This document shows positions 58,409 through 64,000 of a stretch of 64,000 nt of DNA, piece by piece. Made by a program: the position numbers and the translations under genes. Location of the stretch: positions 132,105-196,104 of the forward strand of contig CAJJDO010000115.1 in assembly GCA_905183005.1 (NCBI GenBank), given 5' to 3'. The notes beneath the pieces are model-generated. The model was given only the letters and a program-made list of their open reading frames with translations, had not been told where the DNA came from and did no database searches. Position 1 is the stretch's first letter, and every line of letters begins with the position of its first letter. Source of the stretch: Paramecium pentaurelia. Its lineage: Eukaryota; Ciliophora; Oligohymenophorea; Peniculida; Parameciidae.

Positions 58409-61220
58409 TCAAGCTTCTAAGACTATAACAATTTTTGATTTTTTCCATTTTCTCCTTACAATATTGGCATCTATGAAATCATGAAAACTATCTTAATCAT
58501 TATTTCTTTAAAGATGATTTTGTATTTCTCTAAAATTCATGTGAGGCATGTATTAATCATAATCTCTTTATTAATCAAAACATTCAAAAATGTCCTTGTA
58601 TCTTCCCATATTTTCATTTTGATCTTTTAATATTAAACATTAATTTACTTTATTGTTCAATCCAAATAGGATTAATTTCAAGAGTTTCTGATTCTTATTC
58701 ATTCTCTTCTATTGCATCTTAACTTTTCAACATAGTCAAACTTTAAGTACTTTTAGTTATAAATTATTTATTTAATCCTTTAGATATTTTGAAACTATCA
58801 TCTTTTGATAATTCTTAATCATGTTAAGTTATTTTTTTTAATATATTTTATTATTCTTTACTAAATTATGTACCTAAGCTTTTTTCGTAATTAGCCTCAA
58901 GTGATCTAGAAAATTCTTAACTTAAAAATGCAGGTACTCCTCTTTTGGGTTGAATTGATAATTTTTTTTTAGATTTTTATCTAATTCCATTTTAATTTAT
59001 TGGAGTTGTTCGATTAATTTAATTACTTAATTGTTCATACATTTTAGGATCTCTTAATAGATAGTATAATACACTATCAGCAATTTTATTTTCAAAACTT
59101 AATGTTGATATACGTTTATAATTATTATTTCTTTATATAAATCTTCTTTCTTAACAAAATCTTTTTTTATACTTTATTAATGTTTTTGTCTTACTTGGAA
59201 AACCACTTAACATAGGACAATTATATAATAAATGTGTTGATTTGCTGCATCCAATGCATTAGATATGAAATTCATCAAATCTTCCAGAAAATTTTACCAA
59301 ATCTTTCAATTAACAATATTTTTCCTAACATATACAATATAATTACATATCCATATTTTTTGGCAATTTATTAGAAATTTTCTCTACTAATCTTTAATAT
59401 TCTAGTTAACTTAGTTGTACGACAATTAATTGAATGATGTTAATCAAGTAAGAAATCTTATTATCCAAATATTTCATCTTAACCATCAATTTTCTATATA
59501 GAAATTGAATTTTATGATCCTTCAGGTAATTAAACATAATATTCAACTTCTCCTTCACATAAAATATATAAATATCGACTTTACTCACCTTTAGTAAATA
59601 TACTTTACCAAGGAGTTAAACGTTCCTCCTCAAAATCACCAGCCAATGATTAAAGAAAATCTGAACTAAAATTTTCATTAAAGAATGGAATCTTTGATAT
59701 ACTTTTCATATTTAAATCTAAAATCATCTCCTAATAAATTATTAATTATATTTACATTAAATAAATTACTTGGTAATTATTATTGTAATTTCATCATATC
59801 AATTTAATCTTAACGCATGCAATCATTCCATAAATATTCAAAATATCTTCTTACTTTAATCTATAATTATTAATTAAATCCTCTAATTCTTAAATATTTT
59901 TTTAAATCATTCAAATCTAATCTTATCTTCTATTCCTTTTTCTATATAGAATTTATGATTTATCCAACAGATGATACAAAATATCCAAATGTACAACATG
60001 ATGTAATTGCTACAAAGATTACTAAGACTCTTTCATTCAAATTTGATGGAGCAAAATCTCCATAGCCTATGGTTGTCATAGTAATAACACTCCAGTAAAA
60101 TGATGTAATCTTATAATAATTGTAATATATATATACATAACTAGTAATAAGATCAGCATTTTCAAGATTCTCTTAAATTATCCATGAAATAGTTTTATTT
60201 TATTTCCCAATAAAATATAAAAAACAACAAAAGATATGTGCTTCTAACACAATTAAGTACAATAATCTAATTAAATCATAAATTGCCCAATGATTTGTTG
60301 TTAATTCCAATTTATCCAATATTAATCCAACTCTCTTTGGAACATCAAATATTTTGATTACCATAAATAATTATAAAATATTATTGCTATTCTTATCAAA
60401 GAAATATGCTAAAGATATTATTATTAAGAATATATCTATAAAGGTATCTTTAGAAAGATAAAAATGTTTTATAATTTTATTCCTATCAGTAACTAAATAT
60501 CCAGCTTCATAATAACAAATATTTAATTTAACTAATATATCTATCAAATAACTAAAAAAAGGAATAATCAAAAAGAAAACTTCTCCTTCCTTATAATTAT
60601 CAGGTCTATAATTTTCAAAATCAAATGCAAATTTTATTGTACAATATAAAAAATTGAAATTTGTCATAAAAAGTAAATATATATTCCAGATTAAAATTAA
60701 CTTTTATTCTGGTTTGAATAAAAATCTACTATTAGACAAATAATCGATTAAGTTTTATAAACTATATTGCTAGAATAGTGTTTTTTATATCCAATTTTAT
60801 AACCTTGAATCTGGGGCTGCTTTCTAAGATTAAATAAGTATTACTATATATTTAAAGTAATCATTCTTTACATAAAACTTAAAATCTGAAGCCTTGTCAT
60901 TAATAATACGAAACATATTAGCATCTAGATATTTAAAATCCTATGGAAATATTGATTAAGTAATAATTGTAATGAATCTGATGATTTTTACAAATACATT
61001 TAATGGATTTACCTTAGATGATTGTTCTATTCCTTAATTTTACTTAATGTTTTATATTTTTTGAAGTTATAATGTTTTAAAATATGCTGGACAAGACTTA
61101 AATTAACTTTGGCTTCTAAGGGAATCAGATTTCTTAATTTAAGGAATTAAAGGTCTCTCTGTTAACAATTCTGAGTTTATTTACATTAAATATTTAAATT
61201 AATTGATTATTTTTTAACAT
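58409..61220 (-). CDS. Voltage-gated-type K+ channel with cyclic-nucleotide-binding domain
   Basis: Starts near ATG 61220 and ends at TGA 58409-58411, with introns of 26 and about 35 nt in the 5' part and 25 nt near 58630. A shorter reading to TGA at 58614 is possible but would lose a protein-like C-terminus. The membrane part has helices such as LILIWNIYLLFMTNFNFLY and IFLIIISLAYFFDK. The pore reads FYWSVITMTTIGYGDFAP, with the K+ selectivity filter TIGYGD. After S6 (ITSCCTFGYFVSSVG) comes a C-linker of CNG/EAG/HCN style (KYLRIRGFNQQLQIKVRRYFEYLW). A CNBD follows with SIFTKGEQSRYLYILCEGEVEYYV. The phosphate-binding cassette is poorly conserved, so cyclic nucleotide may not bind, as in EAG channels. 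Many such channels exist in Paramecium, where they control membrane potential and ciliary beating. Confidence 0.88.
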
Positions 61221-61490
61221 AGATTGGCAATATATTTCTTTTTTTGTTTATCCTTTTTATTAAGTTTAATAAATAATTGAAAATTTAAGATAATATGAAA
61301 ATAATTGATAAATACATATTTATAAATCAAATTTAATTCAACAACTTAACAAATACAAACGACACAACAAGTAAAAAAAAAATACTTTATAAATCCCAAC
61401 AGATTTTAAAATTGCAGATGAAAAAACGCTAGTTAGTGATAATTATTAATAATAATAGAAAGATTATATTGCACTTTTATTTGAAAAGGA

Positions 61491-63205
61491 ATGATCTTTC
61501 AGTTCTAGTGTATTAGAAAACATCTAATATTTGATAAATAATACTTATTAACCTATGATGGTTCGAGTATTTTTATTGGGGAAGTATGTATTAAAACTAT
61601 ATCACCAGACTAAAGCAAAACCTAAATACCAACTAGAAGTATCCCTTAGATCTACAATAACCTTTCATATTGATGATGATTTTTATGGTTTTTCGATCCC
61701 ATACTAAGGGCAATAAAAACTCTTTAGAGCCAATGCTAATAAAATTCAAGAATTTAAGAAATTAATCGATGCGAAGATAGTTTATCTTGATATGAATTAG
61801 TTTTATCTTCCTCAATAGGTCTTAGGAGTTGGTGCTTTTTCATAAGTATAATTATATAATGATAATTAGGTACAAATGGTTTAAAATTTGTACACAAAGT
61901 AGTTAGTGGCTGCAAAATTTCTAAACAAGATTAGAGAAGGAAAATCAAATACAGAGAGAATGAATGTAATATTAGATCATTATTTGAATTATAGGATATA
62001 ATTAATGAAATCTAAATATTGTATCGATTAAATCACCCAAATATTGTCAAAATTAAAGAAATATATGATAAATCTAATTAAATAGTCATCATACATGAAT
62101 ATGTAGATGGTTAAACTTTAGAAAGATTCATAAATGAACATGGAACCTAATTACATTAAACTGAAATTTAATCAATTATGAGAGTAAAAATAATATTAGA
62201 TTTCTTTTTAGGAAATTTTGTTAGCAATTGTTTATATCCATGAATAAGGTTTATTACATAGAGACATTAAACCAGATAATATAATGATAGATAAAAACTT
62301 GAATATTAAGATAATTGATTTTGGCTTGGCGACAAAACAAGGTAGTCCGTTATGCATTTAAAAATGTGGAACTCCTGGATACATTGCACCTGAAATTATT
62401 AATTCTAAAAAATCTTAATACAACACCAAAAGTGATATATTCAGTCTTGGAGTTGTATTCTATAAACTGTAAATTACATTCATAATCATATTAGAATTAC
62501 ATCACAAGATTTATTCTAGTAATCATAATTAGATAATTTGTAATACTGCTATTAAGAAAATATACTATCAATGGAGCATTTCATTGAATATAATATACCT
62601 GAATCATGCTTTGATTTATTATCTAGCATGTTATTTTATGATAAGAACAAAAGAATAAGTGCAAAAGAGTGTTTATAACATAACTATTTTAAAGAGAGTC
62701 TTAGACCTTCTGCCAAGAAATCTTAAATCTTACTATAATAATCTACATAATTCGTTTAATAATAATAATAATAATAATAATCAACTATGTTTTAGTCATA
62801 ATTATCAGAAGGTAGTAGAAAGTATTCAAGAAAAATTAGTGATAAAACAAATAATCGATCGTATAATTCTTATTAAATTCTTTAGATTATCATACAAAAA
62901 GTCGGTTAAATCTGATAGTTCAATATGATGATGAACATTTTCTATATGATATTTACTCGAGTTATATATATAAATTGTAAATTAAATTTAAATTATCTAT
63001 TGATTTCACTTTAAATAAATCTAATTTGTTTAAAACCCTATCAGATAGTGTAATTAATCATTATACGACAGATTTTGTAATTAAGAAATCTGATATAATT
63101 TTTATATTAACTTACCTAAAAATTGATACTGTTCTTATTGATTAATTAATAATTATGAAGCTAAAAATTTTGAAATAATGTGATTTTTATTTTAAAAACT
63201 ATTGA
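61491..63205 (+). CDS. PH-domain serine/threonine protein kinase (510 aa)
   Basis: ATG 61491 to TGA 63203-63205 with seven introns (25, 24, 29, 28, 26, 25 and 25 nt). The last two flank a 21-nt micro-exon at 62840-62860, and the total is divisible by three. N-terminal ~100 residues look like a PH domain: RKHLIFDKQYLLTYDGSS, then TITFHIDDDFYGFSI and KLFRANANKIQEFKKLI. The kinase domain has LGVGAFSQVQMV, VAAKFLNK (catalytic Lys), the activation motifs LLHRDIKPDNIMID and IIDFGLATK, CGTPGYIAPEI and SDIFSLGVVFYKL. All catalytic residues are intact. A poly-Gln tract encoded by consecutive TAA codons follows (62757-62780). The C-terminal ~100 residues are unrecognised. Best described as a CAMK/AGC-like kinase recruited to membranes by its PH domain, in the manner of PKB; exact family open. 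Confidence 0.85.
62757..62782 (+). repeat. (TAA)n run encoding poly-Gln
   Basis: Seven or so consecutive TAA triplets in the frame of the PH-kinase gene, read as Gln in this code. It is a coding microsatellite and a likely site of length variation; in the standard code it would look like a cluster of stops. Confidence 0.8.
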
Positions 63206-63685
63206 AATAAAAGTTTAATTCATTTTGAAAATAGATTAATCTTAAACTTATCAATCTTATTGATTTTGAAAACAAAATGAAATTTATATTCTTAAACAAA
63301 AAGAAGTTTGTATATTTATTATAAATATTTAAGAAAATAAACACTTTAGTTTTATTTATTCTATTTTAAAGAATTTGCTAATGTTAAAAGTTCTTTATTT
63401 ATATTCTTATTTTTATAATTATAGCTAATTAAGAAGTTATAATATTCTTAACAAATTTATATTTCTACATCCAAAAAAAAATTAATAATTTTCTCTGTTT
63501 AAACAATTATGTTAAGAAATACCTTTATAAGATTAAATATTAATAACTAACCTTAATCCTAAATTAAATATGCTAAATGAAAGAGTTAAGAATAAATAAG
63601 TTTATTATTTAACTACTTTTTAACAATATAGTAAATCACAATTATTATTTAATCTCTTTTAATAATAATTTTTTTATTAATTTTT
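63206..63685. other. Intergenic, no gene recognised
   Basis: About 480 bp AT-rich spacer between two plus-strand genes; nothing seen. Confidence 0.5.
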
Positions 63686-64000
63686 ATGATTTCTTTAATA
63701 TTAGTGTTATAACTTACAACAATTCTTGGTTGCGAATTCAAATAAGAAGATCATTATTACAATTTAACAAAGCTTTAAAGAACTGAACCATACATAGTGA
63801 AAGCATCTGCTGATTCAAGTTTTTTCAAAATGGCTTATTGTATAATTATTAATTGAATTAGAGTTTAATTTTTGTGGGAATCACCCTAAACATTGTTAAG
63901 GTTAAAGTGGAGCATATTAGGCATTAGAAGTAATGGGAATATTAACTGATTCTTGTGAAATATTAGGTAAACCTGAGAATTAATAAATTTCTTTGATTGA
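63686..64000 (+). CDS. MRH-domain-like luminal/secretory protein, N-terminal part (truncated by window)
   Basis: ATG 63686 begins a signal peptide MISLILVLQLTTILGCEF. One 22-nt intron lies at about 63840-63861. The mature part reads YYNLTKLQRTEPYIV, then FNFCGNHPKHCQGQSGAYQ and DSCEILGK. A Cys close to the N-terminus, a YxL..L motif, and a paired-Cys NxC...C with a following Q fit the mannose-6-phosphate receptor homology (MRH) pattern. In that fold YDLSPL, a central yNvC and a C-x-Q-x that binds the sugar recur, as in M6P receptors, OS-9 and Atg27. Only about 98 codons are present, so the rest of the domain and any membrane anchor cannot be judged. Confidence 0.55.

Noticed and set aside
1..64000. 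Many frames with TAA and TAG that would suggest pseudogenes or degraded DNA
   Set aside because: The stops fall at Gln positions of conserved families (e.g. Rab WDTAGQE, TBC YTQGMN), showing reassigned codons rather than decay.

Overview
The window is a gene-dense, AT-rich stretch of a ciliate macronuclear genome, most likely from Paramecium or a close relative. Three things in the sequence show this. TAA and TAG occur in frame in every recognisable gene, very often where a family expects Gln, while TGA alone ends reading frames (ciliate nuclear code, table 6). Introns are tiny, mostly 21-34 nt, with GTA...AG ends. Intergenic gaps are mostly about 40 bp to 1 kb. A standard-code ORF search fragments nearly every gene, so the models below were built by eye with TAA/TAG read as Gln and micro-introns removed. 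Most models with fully placed introns come out divisible by three, which supports them.

Layout. 1-3.7 kb: CCDC39-like ciliary protein (5' part), a long coiled coil, and a PKA regulatory subunit. 3.9-9 kb: a giant leucine-rich-repeat protein with a polytopic membrane C-terminus. 10-12.5 kb: mitochondrial pyruvate dehydrogenase E1-beta and a helix-turn-helix protein. 14.2-16.8 kb: an unrecognised small gene overlapping by 4 bp a protein that appears to be four truncated-hemoglobin domains in tandem. 16.9-24.4 kb: ribosomal protein eS21, a RINGv/FHA protein, an uncharacterised protein, a CSN8-like protein, a CCDC81/HU-like protein and the PP2A catalytic subunit. 24.4-36 kb: a large coiled-coil protein, an Enhancer-of-zeste SET methyltransferase, a degenerate importin-alpha-like locus, a TBC RabGAP, a small basic protein and an Sfi1-like centrin-binding protein. 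36-50 kb: five small single-pass proteins with a C-terminal membrane anchor (two are tandem paralogues), a CK2-like kinase with an apparent signal peptide, a Rab GTPase, coiled coils, a tandem PX protein, UBE2W and an RCC1-repeat protein. 51.8-64 kb: an unrecognised helical protein, a Cys-rich secreted or GPI-type protein, a coiled coil, a C2/transmembrane protein, an N-myristoylated RVxF protein, a cyclic-nucleotide-binding K+ channel, a PH-domain kinase, and the start of an MRH-like luminal protein.

There is no operon logic. Themes are cilia and basal bodies (CCDC39, CCDC81, Sfi1-like), membrane traffic (Rab, TBC, PX, C-terminal-anchored proteins), and cAMP or phosphorylation signalling (PKA-R, PP2A, kinases, CNBD K+ channel). 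The strongest candidate for something undescribed is the four-globin tandem protein. The signal-peptide CK2-like kinase, the LRR-membrane protein and the small membrane-anchored family come next. I saw no tRNA, rRNA, CRISPR array or intact transposon.
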